Below are positions 11,436 to 21,137 of a stretch of 64,000 bases of DNA, one piece after another (within the stretch, counting starts at the first letter, position 1; every line of letters starts with the position of its first letter). This DNA is from Phoronis australis. Its lineage: Eukaryota > Phoronida > Phoronidae. The DNA lies in NCBI GenBank assembly GCA_002633005.1, contig NMRA01001025.1, positions 1 to 64,000 of the forward strand. Direction: 5' to 3'. The position numbers and the translations under genes were made by a program. The notes beneath the pieces were generated by a model. It was given only the letters and a program-made list of their open reading frames with translations. It ran no database searches and was not told where the DNA came from.

Positions 11436-11851
11436 TCACTGTCTGGTTACCAGCTGGAGGACCTGTGAGCCATTCAGATCTGTCTTGTAGTTTGTGTTGA
11501 CCGAGTCAACGATCAGCTGACTGACTTCCTCTTTTGCGAAGTCAAGCCCTAGTTTCTTTGCCATTATGCCCACCGCCAGCTCGGTGAGCGTCATTGCCAG
11601 TCTGAGGACCTCGAGGTTGTTTGACGGGCCCTTAGCAGCCTGGGCATATGACAGCTGCTTTGTTTTCGTTGCTGTCTTATACTCCGCGTAGGACTTGCAT
11701 GACCTGTGGTTCGCTGGGTGTGGGCCACCGCAGTTAGCACAGGTCGGCGCATCCTCGCGTTTGTCACATTCGGATGACTTGTGGTTATTACCACAGTGGT
11801 TGCATTTGTCCACTTCGGACTTGCAATCTGTGCTGAAGTGGCCGTATTCAC
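11436..11851 (-). pseudogene. Non-LTR retrotransposon ORF1 (gag-like) C-terminal fragment with CCHC zinc knuckles
   Basis: The - strand frame ending at 11436 shows consecutive zinc knuckles: CREYGHFSTDC (first Cys of the pair missing), CNHCGNNHKSSEC and CANCGGPHPANHRSC. A TYAEYK/AQAAKG-type linker follows. This is the C-terminal RNA-binding part of ORF1 of I/jockey-type non-LTR elements. The N-terminus is lost: the sequence leaves the element at about 11851, consistent with 5' truncation on insertion. The same 12 bases GGCAGAAAGCTG occur at 11852-11863 and at 10970-10981 next to the N gap, a possible target-site duplication. Confidence 0.85.
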
Positions 11852-12696
11852 GGCAGAAAGCTGTTGTGAAACAATTACTCGATTTTATATGCTATGGTCA
11901 CGTGTTAGGGGAATCTTTATTTGGAAATACGAATATATTATTCAAATCATTGTTACTGTACAACCTTTGCGTTGATGGTCTGTGGAAGGGGAGCCCGACT
12001 TCGCGGCCCCCGAGAAGTAGGTAAATTTTCAGTTTCGTGGCTAATTCACATAAATAATTACGTGCACATTATTTTTTGGCTCACTATCATAGTCTTTTCG
12101 TGACTGTAGGTTTAGTTTCCAACTCAAGCTGGTTTATGTTGGTTTCAGTCTCGGCGGCCGCGATGGATCTGATCGGGTTCCGAGCCACTGGCCGGGATAA
12201 CAAGCGTTTTGTTTGTTTTACAACTCAAAAAATCACAAGTCTAAACAACAAAGGTCTAGGTTCTCCTGTTTGTATTTCACGGAAGAATACTTCGAATTTA
12301 TCTCCGAACAGACCCCAAACTCCTGCTACGGACCTTGGTAAATTGGCCTGTCGATCTTTGTAGGCTACAGTGTGTCCAAATACCAATAAATCCGTAAGAG
12401 CTAAATAAAACAATACGTTTTTATAAGAACTCGGTGTATTTTTAAGGGTTTTACATCGAAGTTTGATGATTTATTGGTATTAATCGATGAATTCAAGCGA
12501 TAAGCTGACACCAGTAACCCGTGTAGTGAACTGCTGAACCGACTGCGTGTGAAACCAATGACGTCATTGGATATTTTCAACACCTCCGTCTGCCGTCAGG
12601 TGTTAGGTAACGCAACCGAATGTGCCGTTATCGAGTAGAACTACTTGATCTAATTTGATACAAAATAGGTTGTTTTGGGCTGGCATTCTCCTTTAA

Positions 12697-13080
12697 GGAG
12701 AGGCAGAATAAAGGGACAATTCGAGCTTCGTTTTACAGCCGGCGAATGCTTCTAATAACTACAATGGTTCGTGCATTATTAAAAACTTTCAGTTTCTGTT
12801 TCACGGACCTGTTTACACTATATCCCCTGAAGCAGATGATTGGATCAGAACATTTTACTTACCCAGAATCCCGTTTGGCGTACAACTTTGCACCTAAAAC
12901 CTTCTACTTTGTCAGGACTTGAATTTTTTTAGTGTTTCATTCGTTTCCAATGTACTCTTCTCATTTCACCACTTCTATGATGTTAGCCACGTGTGACGTA
13001 TTTGACACTACATAACTATTTTATCTTCAAGAACAACACACACTCAATACGCGTAGATGTGAGTCTCAAGAAGCCTGAGG
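12697..13080. other. Spacer between Kolobok-like element and duplicated block
   Basis: I see nothing recognisable in it. No match to the sequence beside copy 2 was found. Confidence 0.4.
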
Positions 13081-14350
13081 TTTTGTTTAAGTGAGGGGGT
13101 GCGAATCAAATTTGAGGGCAATCTTCCGCCCCTTCCCTACGGTCATCTCCGTCACCACCTGGTTACACTCCAAGCCACGAGATCGACACCAGTTTTACAT
13201 CCCTCCACCTGCACAAAACCTTCGCCGACACTTTTACCTCTGGCCATCACTTTCGTTCTTTTAGCAGGCACGTACGAATGCAAACATTATTGAGGAAGGG
13301 AGGCACAAACTAATTCAACTTCACCAAATTTCCCCCGTGGTCCCCAAGTTATATTCCTCCTTATAGCCACCACTTATTAGTCTCCCCTTGTCGAACCCAG
13401 CTTCGCACCCGCTTCCCATATGTGTTCGAACTTTGTTGTTTGGGACGCAAACCTAATGGAGCCGGCCTCTTACAACTTGGATACCCAGACTTCAGCAGAA
13501 TTTCGCGAGGAAAGGTGACTTATTACACTCCAGTAGGTTTCGCTGTTGGCGCACGATTTTGAACATGAGGGCTATCTTTCATGAATTTCAAGAGAAGCCA
13601 AAAATGTGCACTGCCAAAATCATTATTTCAATCGGTACAAAAGTAGCGTATGAAAACAGTATCTTGTACCCAATGTCTAGAGAAATGCATGGAGAAAAAA
13701 GGTCACCTGGAAATGAATAAATGGAACTTCGTGTCGGAAACTTGGATTATAAGTCAAAATTCATTTATTAGGGTGTGGTTTGGGGAAATTTCACATGGTT
13801 CATATATTGAAAAGGTGCGGTTCTTAGCGAACTGGTGCGCTGCCTAAGGGGCTGCTTTTATATTCCTTGTTGAAAATAAGCACCCGAGTTTCGAGCGGCT
13901 GACACCAGGGGGCGTAAATGGTACGAGGTTTCCCAAAATTCATAATCCTGTATCAATAAGTTACCGAATTTTCATTTTTAGAATTCAAATTGACAAAAAC
14001 ATCCAGTGCACTTTGTTGTTCACTGTAAGGTTGATGGAGATTTTCCAGAATTCAAGTTCACTGAAGCAGGTATCAATTCCTTACAAGAGTAGGTTATGAT
14101 AATAAAAAATCGTTTATGAATCAATCTATTTTCGTAGAGACATAAACAATGTACATGTAAATCAAGATCCTTCTGGAAATAACCTTCATATGTCGCGTAA
14201 TATCTTGGCAACATTATATGAAACCACACGAATTGTAAATTGACTGCCGGTTGTTACGTTGTATAACTTTTTGAAATTCGTAATTCACAATATGAAGTTT
14301 TTAAGCAATTCCAGAAGTGGTTTGGGCAGATGCGTGTACCTGACGGGCAT
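13081..14350. repeat. Second duplicated block, matches 49195-50465
   Basis: This non-coding block aligns in the same orientation with the block downstream of copy 2: GAATCAAAT near 13104 with 49205, AGTTTCGAGCGG near 13885 with 49998, TTTGGGCAGATGCGTGTACC near 14320 with 50430. It extends the tandem duplication about 8 kb past the 3' end of the gene. In between, copy 1 carries about 5.3 kb of extra insertions where copy 2 has only about 0.75 kb. Confidence 0.8.
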
Positions 14351-14409
14351 TCAGGAAACCAAAGGAGACATACAGCTGGAATTTGGGGCACCTTCAAACA
14401 TTTAAATAT

Positions 14410-14410
14410 T

Positions 14411-14473
<63 letters not shown>
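14410..14473. repeat. (TA)n(TG)n microsatellite
   Basis: A run of TA followed by about 24 TG units. It lies at the edge of the duplicated block, and copy 2 has none at the matching place. Confidence 0.95.
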
Positions 14474-14476
<3 letters not shown>

Positions 14477-14769
14477 CGTGAATTCGGGTTCATTCCAGCG
14501 AGTGCCAGTCATGGTTAAGGAGTAAAATTTGCACTACGAAAATCCCATAAATCTTCTTTCACGATTGCCCGTTCATGCACGTTTGTTACATATCTACACT
14601 CAACACGGCCATCGAAACAACATATAATTCACAGTCTGTTCGACACAATCAGAACATCAACACCCCACCCCCTTTCATTTTAAAGTAACATATTCACTAT
14701 GAAGATTTCCACAAGAAATAATTCTTCAAGTTATTTGGGAAAAGTAGCAAAACGTTTATCCTTACTACT

Positions 14770-14965
14770 TATTAAGGTAACTGTGAACCTTGTTTACCAA
14801 GTTGTGCTTATGTGCAAATATCTTAAATTTTGTTAGCTTTAACCTCTACAACGTATATTTTTTCTGAAAATTGAATTAATTTACTGAAAATTTTTATTAT
14901 TCTTATTTACTTGTCTATTTCTCATGAAATATGCGATTTTTAGTATTTTATTATGCAACTGCGTA
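14770..14965 (-). repeat. Inverted copy of the repeat at 50525-50762
   Basis: AAGGTAACTGTGAACCTTG at the start is the reverse complement of the end of the 50.5 kb element, and TTATTCTTATTTACTTGTC lies at the other side. It is AT-rich and non-coding. It sits about 400 bp beyond the end of the duplicated block here but directly at its edge beside copy 2, in opposite orientation. Confidence 0.65.
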
Positions 14966-15929
14966 AGCGCACTTACAACTCAGCGCGTGGCGTAAGGGAA
15001 AGTTATGGAGGTATTACTTTGCTTAGAAGTAATGTCATTGGTGCGAAAGCGAGAATTTTAGCCTACAATGTTGCAAACCTTTGGAGAGCATGTGCCTCCT
15101 GACTTTTGCACCACACCACTGAGCTTTTAAACAGCCCAGCGCTATAAACCCATGTTCCGTCCCATGATTTGGCCAACTCACCAACTATATTTTTAATTAG
15201 GTTGAAATCCAACCACCCATATGTTTAACTATGCTTGAATTATACATGATGATGTACATGTTAGGTTTAATCTCTTTATATAGTTTCGGTCTTGAGTTTT
15301 TCGTTAACCAACAACGGTCCGGCAGACACAAAATCAGCAAATGATTCACTTAAGAGCCTGAAGCACTGAGCTCATCATGTGACGTCAGCAGCTGTAGAAT
15401 GTAAGTCGAGGTGCTTGGTCAAGGTTCTCCATTCAAGTGTATTTTTACGATACATACATGTACATGGAACAAGAACACCAGAGGGGTATGAAGGTTGTTT
15501 TTATTCTTCAATGTTATCTTTTTTTGAAAGCGGACAAATGATTTTTACATTTCCGCCTTAAGTCCTAACATTTTCAAACTTACGCATTTCAAACGAACGT
15601 TTATGACGAAAACAAAATTCTTCAACCAGTTTTGTAAAGTCCTATACCATCTCTAGGGTACATAATGAACCAATCCCACTCCTAAAGTAACAAAAAGGTC
15701 CCCGTGCATAAAGGATACTAAGAATTGTCCTTCTGAAATATCATGTGAAATGTCAAATCAGATCAAGCGGTTTGGAAGTCCAGTTTTTCTTTTTAGGAAC
15801 TTCAGTTGCACTGCTCGCATTTTTTATGAATTTACCGTAGTTGGCTACAGACTGGCCCATTTTTATTAAACAGTCGCAACGCAGAGAAACGTCTACACAA
15901 ATTACACCCTGTAGCCTATGCAGCTCCTG
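14966..15929. other. Featureless non-coding sequence
   Basis: Only short chance open frames are seen, with no recognisable repeat or RNA gene. Confidence 0.4.
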
Positions 15930-16005
15930 GAGGAGGCAGTGTGGCCTAGTGTGATAGATGCCTGCTTTCTTTACTCGAGGTCGTGGGTTCGAATCCCATT
16001 GGGTC
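15930..16005 (+). mobile_element. tRNA-derived SINE head
   Basis: An A-box-like GTGGCCTAGTG at about 15940 and a perfect B box GGGTTCGAATCCC at 15985-15997 are spaced as in a tRNA gene. The 5' GGAGGCA and 3' sequence do not form a 7-bp acceptor stem, so it is a tRNA-derived SINE rather than a functional tRNA. Confidence 0.65.
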
Positions 16006-16590
16006 AAATTGCTAAACCGTGAATCAGGTTTCAAGCTCCTCAGCTCGGTTTAACTCTATATTAATAAAGCATAAAAATGGTTCCAAGTAATCAATGCAAT
16101 GGGCCCACATGCGCTGCCTGTGCACGTCTGGTACAACGTGTATCATGCCGCCTGAAATTTAAACAAGGGACTCTTTTTTAATTTTGGTCCGGTATAAATA
16201 ACGCCACAAACCAGAAAGTCTAGCCAAACACTTCTACCTTACAAATGTGACAGTCCCTAGTCTCAGAAAATTTGAGCACCCAACAAAAGATACTAATGAT
16301 GAAATCCCGGTGATGATAATCATCCACTTTTCTGTTCAACTCAATGATTACACTTAATATTAATGCATTTAACACGATTAATGCATTGTAAAAACCAAAA
16401 GTTATGCTCTATCAACATTACACAAAATCAGTACACCACTTTCTGAAAAAAATGGGTTCAAAGGACATATGTTTCCATCACTTGCAACGTCGATTTTCGA
16501 CATGGATGTTGGAGAGGAACATCAGACTGGCGACAGCAACACGGAATCGTACGAATGCGGTGATTTTCGAAATTTGATTCGTTTTGTTGC
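16006..16590. other. Featureless sequence before a zinc-finger frame
   Basis: AT-rich. A 64-codon frame at 16469-16663 has no recognisable domain; it overlaps the next feature in another frame and may be upstream exon sequence of it. Otherwise nothing is seen. Confidence 0.3.
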
Positions 16591-16818
16591 ATGTCTTTTT
16601 TCCTTACGGTTCAGGACTACTTGTGGATCCAGGAACAAGGACCGAACGAGACAGGGTTCGTGATAACGTTGGTGAACGGTAACACCTATTTAAGGTGTTA
16701 CGACTGTCATCGATATTGTCATCTTCTCTGTTTTCATCCAACGTTACCCGATGAAAACTTAAATGAAGAGGACATTCAGTACTTGAGTGAGCACGGTATA
16801 CTGTGTGATTTATGTTGA
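16591..16818 (+). CDS. PHD-like zinc-finger fragment
   Basis: A 75-residue frame ends with CYDCHRYCHLLCF, about 25 residues, then GILCDLC and a stop. The spacing C-x2-C-x3-CH-x2-C...C-x2-C resembles the second half of a PHD/treble-clef finger. Before it, YLWIQEQGPNETGFVITLVNG reads like folded protein sequence. The upstream edge TTTTTCCTTACGGTTCAG (just before 16615) is a possible splice acceptor, so this may be a terminal exon starting near GACTACTTG. Such fingers occur both in chromatin proteins and at the end of transposon proteins. No neighbour exon was found. Confidence 0.45.
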   Translation: MSFFLTVQDYLWIQEQGPNETGFVITLVNGNTYLRCYDCHRYCHLLCFHPTLPDENLNEEDIQYLSEHGILCDLC

Positions 16819-17097
16819 ATTATTCTGCCGTTCTTTTAAGAACCATTTCACGCTAGAGCTAAGGCTCATGCACAGTACAACCAACGGCCCTGTTAAGGCC
16901 CACTGAACACTTCCCAGACGAACTGCTCACTTGAGAATGTGGAATTATAAATATACAAAGGTTAAACCAGTGAAATCGTTGCAGAGTCACATTTTGTAAT
17001 CCGAACGTAGAAAATATATCTGAAACTAAATAAGGCGATCCAGATCCTCCCAAGGATACTATTGTTTCATGAAATGAAGAATATAAATCGGTAAATA

Positions 17098-18262
17098 AAA
17101 CAACAAGAATGGATCAACTGAAATTTGAAATTTTCGGAGGTAACAACTTCCTTTATCAACAAAAACAGAAATAAAGTAAAATCAAACACAAAATGACAAT
17201 TGACATATAAGATACGGTGTAATGAAAATGATACATTTTTGCGTAAAAAAATTCAATGACATATTTTAAGAAGTTTTTATGTTCAATCCATGAGGTTCTA
17301 TTGTATTCAGTTTGTCTATCCAATATTGTTCTCTTTTAAGTCTGTGAGGGGTACTGGGGTGTTGGAGTTTTTCTATTATTTGTACAGAAAGATCTTGAAT
17401 ATTATGGTTTTTGGAATTGAAATGATTACCTATAGTATCAGAAATGTTTTTATGTATTATGTTAAATCTATGATTACGAAACCGAGTTTGTAGATTATGT
17501 TGAGTTTGTCCTACGTATTGGATAGAACATTTTTTACAAGTTATAAGGTAAATAATATTGTTGGTGGTGCAATCAGAATAATGTTTTATTTCAAAGTTTT
17601 CATTGGTTTGGGAAGACTGGAAAAAAGTGCTATCGTTGATGAAGTTACACATTTTACACCTAGTTTTGTTACATTGTGTGTTGCCAATAGGTTTGTCAGT
17701 TTGGTGTATATTGTCGATATTAGCTTTAACTAAATAATTTTTTAGATTTTTACATTTTCTCCAAGAAATTATAGGGGGATGAGGAAATAGGTTTTTCATT
17801 TGAGGGGAAATATGCAGTGTAGAAAGATGTTTTTTGAAGACGTGGCTAATTCCGTTTAAACATGGATTGAACATAGTTATGAAAGGTATTCTATTAGTAG
17901 TATTGCCTTTAGTTTTAGTTCTTAAAGATTCATTTCGAGTAATTGAGCGGACTTTGTCAAACTGTTTGTGTATAAGATGTAAGGGGAAATGANACACCCC
18001 AGTACCCCTCACAGACTTAAAAGAGAACAATATTGGATAGACAAACTGAATACAATAGAACCTCATGGATTGAACATAAAAACTTCTTAAAATATGTCAT
18101 TGAATTTTTTACGCAAAAATGTATCATTTTCATTACACCGTATCTTATATGTCAATTGTCATTTTGTGTTTGATTTTACTTTATTTCTGTTTTTGTTGAT
18201 AAAGGAAGTTGTTACCTCCGAAAATTTCAAATTTCAGTTGATCCATTCTTGTTGTTTTATTT
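17098..18262. mobile_element. Penelope-like element fragment between ~270-bp inverted arms
   Basis: Sequence 17098-17365 recurs as a near-perfect reverse complement at 17994-18262. Examples are ACAAGAATGGATCAACTGAA at the left edge with its complement at the right edge, and GGGGTACTGGGGTG next to the single N at 17993. Between and overlapping the arms is a GIY-YIG endonuclease reading frame on the - strand. Inverted, partially duplicated copies are a known arrangement for Penelope-like elements. The N at the right junction means the fold-back could partly reflect assembly. Confidence 0.8.
17266..17993 (-). pseudogene. GIY-YIG endonuclease domain of a Penelope-like retroelement
   Basis: The - strand frame contains NPCLNGISHVFKKHL (end of the RT/thumb region), CNKTRCKMCNF, then the GIY-YIG core IIYLITCKKCSIQYVGQT, with TRFRNHR and HFNSKNHN following, and the terminal RLKREQYWIDKLNT. 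This is the C-terminal endonuclease of Penelope-like elements, which nicks DNA for target-primed reverse transcription. The reverse-transcriptase core is absent. Codons read upstream of 17993 come from the inverted arm and are antisense, so the apparent ATG at 18066 is not a real start. It is intact to its stop at 17266. Confidence 0.85.
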
Positions 18263-18359
18263 ACCGATTTGTAATCCGAACAAAATTAATAATAATATTC
18301 TAAAACAAAAACGTTATATAAGTATCTTAAGATATCAATTCAGAACGATTCAAACTTTG

Positions 18360-18520
18360 CAGTATTCAGGCTACGCAATACGCCAGGCGACCACTTAGCC
18401 GACCCAAGTGCCGACCACAGAGGCGACTCAGCAGACGGCTCCTAGCCGACCGTTGTTAGTCGGCTGCTGGTCGGCTAGACGACCGGTCGACCAATTTCCG
18501 ACCGGCCGGACAAAAATTCG
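18360..18520. repeat. GC-rich repeat with recurring GCCGACC motif
   Basis: Multiple copies of TAGCCGACC and its complement GGTCGGCTA occur within 160 bases of otherwise AT-rich DNA, giving strong secondary-structure potential. It is probably the end of an unidentified repeat. Confidence 0.5.
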
Positions 18521-20891
18521 TGATGTGAGCTGTATTTGTCGCTGCTAATTCAATGTTATTAATTAAAATGTACCGATTGAGCTTTTACACGAAATCATCA
18601 CAGGTAGTCCTATGCTAGGAATATACTCTAGGGTTTCAACTTCAATTCATTTGATTAAAGATATAAAACAACCCCCTAAAATCTTAACTTCCCTTTGAAG
18701 ATGGTAAGCAGTATAGATGGGAATAAGACCGAAAATCATTTTGTATTTAACAGATACTAGTTATTAGGAAAACCTGTATTTATACGTTAAGTAGAATACT
18801 AATTCAAAACTAATAAGTGAAATAGCACTAATCACTGTCATAAAACGCATTTTAGTTATTTTTTTTTTAAATTACAACTCGCTCTAAGCTTTTTCAAAAT
18901 TATTCTCTGAACAATGCCGTTGATTGTTTTGATGCATGTCCATGTAAGTAATAATGGTAGTATTAGTAACAGGATTTAAGTATCTTCTTAAAACAAAGTG
19001 TGGAGCATGGTTTAGTAGGCAGCATCGACTTTTGGCATTCATATTTTGATTCAAATCACCTGTGCTGTCTTCCAGTGTGAAAACAAGACATTTTAAATTA
19101 ATTTATTTGCGATTATGATTTAGGAATATGTACAACTAACTGATCACATGTTGATTTCTATTGAGTGATTAACATGATTAGGTTTTCATCCAGCTCTTTA
19201 ACACGTGCCTTCTTTTCAAATTTAAAGACAGGCTTTAAATAATGTCACATCATAGTACGCGCAAGTACAGTTATGAATTTCTTGATCCACGATGGCATTT
19301 TTTTCAGAGAATATTCCGGCAGATACTTATTCTTATCCCAGTTGCATCTGCTGTTTCCGTGGTCTACAACAATTTGCTCTATCGTTTCTAAATGCTCGTT
19401 TAATATCCTCGAAGCTCAGCAGAAAAAATAATATATTCTTAAAAAGATTGAGGGATCAAAAATATGTAAGATGAGACAATGTAATCATCAAGTCATCCAA
19501 TGACCCAATTCACTGAAAAACACAAAAAGAGTGACTACAGTCTGTGAGGGTGTGACAAAAATGCTTAATAAAGTAGGTGACAGGTTCCTACCCTTAAGAA
19601 TGCCCAGTATCGGCTTTTTCAACACAAAACACAGTATACAGGTAGCAGGTCAGGGCAGAAATAACATGTTGATTCCAGCGCAATGGCAACTTGACATGTA
19701 TTCCTTTAGGTCTCTTGTTATTCATACTCTAGAGCACCTTAGGAATTCTTTTGTACGAATAATTTTGCATCTTGAATTTCCCAAAAGCTAAGCTTTTCTT
19801 TACAAACACGGACTACCAACAGGTTACAAATTTCAATCCACAGCAAAAAAAAAATTAATGAAATTTCAATTGCACTCACAGTGTATGTGACGGTGACGCA
19901 TATAGTTTAGTTATTATCATGGCTAATTGTTCCATCTGCATGCTTTGACATCGTTACCCATGGTTAGTAAGCTTACTGTAATTTTCTGTTTGCACTGTCC
20001 AGAGAAGTGTCAACGGAGTCTGAACCAAAACCTGTATCTGCAACACCTACATGTACATATCCCCAGTTTGTTCCCAGGTATTCTAAAAATATTTTTTTCA
20101 GTGAATGTGTGTAGTCGACTTATATCTTCACCTACTAATACTTGTGGCCGCGCCAATACTTAACATGGATATTTGTCTTAGTTGAAAACTCAATGTTTGT
20201 GAGGTCACAAATTTAAATCACATGATTCCACCTTGCCATTGTTTCAAATATTACTGAACTTGTACTCAATAAGCCTTAAACTCGCTTGGACTAAATGCTT
20301 GTATTTTCATCAGGATTCTGCACTGCTAACTTTGTTTATTCTACCCTGACCTTGATTTTAGTCTACCTAATTAGCTGTTGAATTCTTGTGTCATTATTGT
20401 AACTTGTGGAACAGAACTTACTCTGGACTTACTCGCTAAGCATAATCATTAAAACATGTTGAAAGTAACATACTTATAATCAAAGTTTTTGTTGACTTTA
20501 TCTTTAAAGATACAGTGTATGACTGTGCTCGTTTTTGAGAAGCCTGTGACCTCACAACTAGTCACATCAACACCTAGTGGTTTGCATCCATCGAAATTAC
20601 CAGGTATGAATGTGTTATTCAAGGTGAGTACTTGTACACCACATTACTGAGTTATTTGCTGACAGTGCTTTAGGGATACGGAATGTTGAGACTCTTAAAT
20701 TTTATAGCCATCTGCTCATTTGACTATGTCTCTGACTAATATGAGTTTCTAAATTACAAAGTATCTGTGGCCTAGGTTATATCACCCGATTAAAATACCC
20801 CTGTAAGGGGGAACAAGGCAATCAAACGTACGCTTTTTGAATCAAATATACGAACCACTTCCTCCATCGTAGTAACACTTGAATCTAAGGT
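18521..20891. other. Featureless AT-rich sequence
   Basis: Only short chance open frames are seen. No domain, tRNA or clear repeat is recognised. Confidence 0.4.
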
Positions 20892-21137
20892 GGAGAAACC
20901 AAGAGACCGTTCCTTACCAGATTCAAAGAACATCTGAAACAAGACAGACCAACATTTGTGGGGGAACATATTTTGGCGACTGGGCACACCATCTCTCTTG
21001 CGTCATCCAGGATCCTAGCTAAGGAACAAAATTGGCATACCCGTAAGCTCAAAGAGGCCATAAACATCAACAGTCTGCGCCCCCTCCTGAACCGGGACAG
21101 AGGACTCCACTTAACACCCGTGTACTCAGCATTCTGA
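20892..21137 (+). pseudogene. C-terminal tail of a second Penelope-like GIY-YIG endonuclease
   Basis: In one frame the + strand reads GETKRPFLTRFKEHL, FVGEHILATGHTISL, LAKEQNWHTRKLKEAINI, LLNRDRGLHL and VYSAF, then stop. This is the conserved C-terminal half of the GIY-YIG domain found in many Penelope-like elements (GETKR-LxxRxKEH, EH--TGH, R-xKEAI, NRD-G). The GIY and YIG strands are missing: a stop codon lies just upstream of GGA at 20892. It is from a different subfamily than the 17.3 kb copy and on the opposite strand. Confidence 0.75.

Larger units (their letters stand above)
10156..12696 (+). mobile_element. Kolobok-like DNA transposon remnant, TTAA flanks
   Basis: TTAA at 10156-10159 and 12693-12696 flank perfect 12-bp inverted termini, AGGAGAATGCCA at 10160-10171 and its reverse complement at 12681-12692. 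The interior starts with a degraded THAP-domain coding region (10318-10600, + strand). TTAA target duplication combined with a THAP-bearing transposase is the published signature of the Kolobok superfamily; piggyBac also uses TTAA but lacks THAP. A non-LTR retrotransposon fragment on the - strand (10982-11851) is nested inside. No catalytic region of a transposase could be recognised in 11864-12680. The whole element is absent from the block beside copy 2. Confidence 0.7.

Noticed and set aside
15930-16005. Functional tRNA gene
   Set aside because: The A and B boxes are good, but the acceptor stem does not pair, so it is a SINE head.
15753-16034. 93-codon - strand frame containing WDSNPRPR
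   Set aside because: This is the antisense of the tRNA-like B box of the SINE at 15930-16005, a common false gene.
17994-18066. N-terminal codons of the 266-codon GIY-YIG frame
   Set aside because: They are the antisense of the inverted arm beyond the N at 17993, not real coding sequence.
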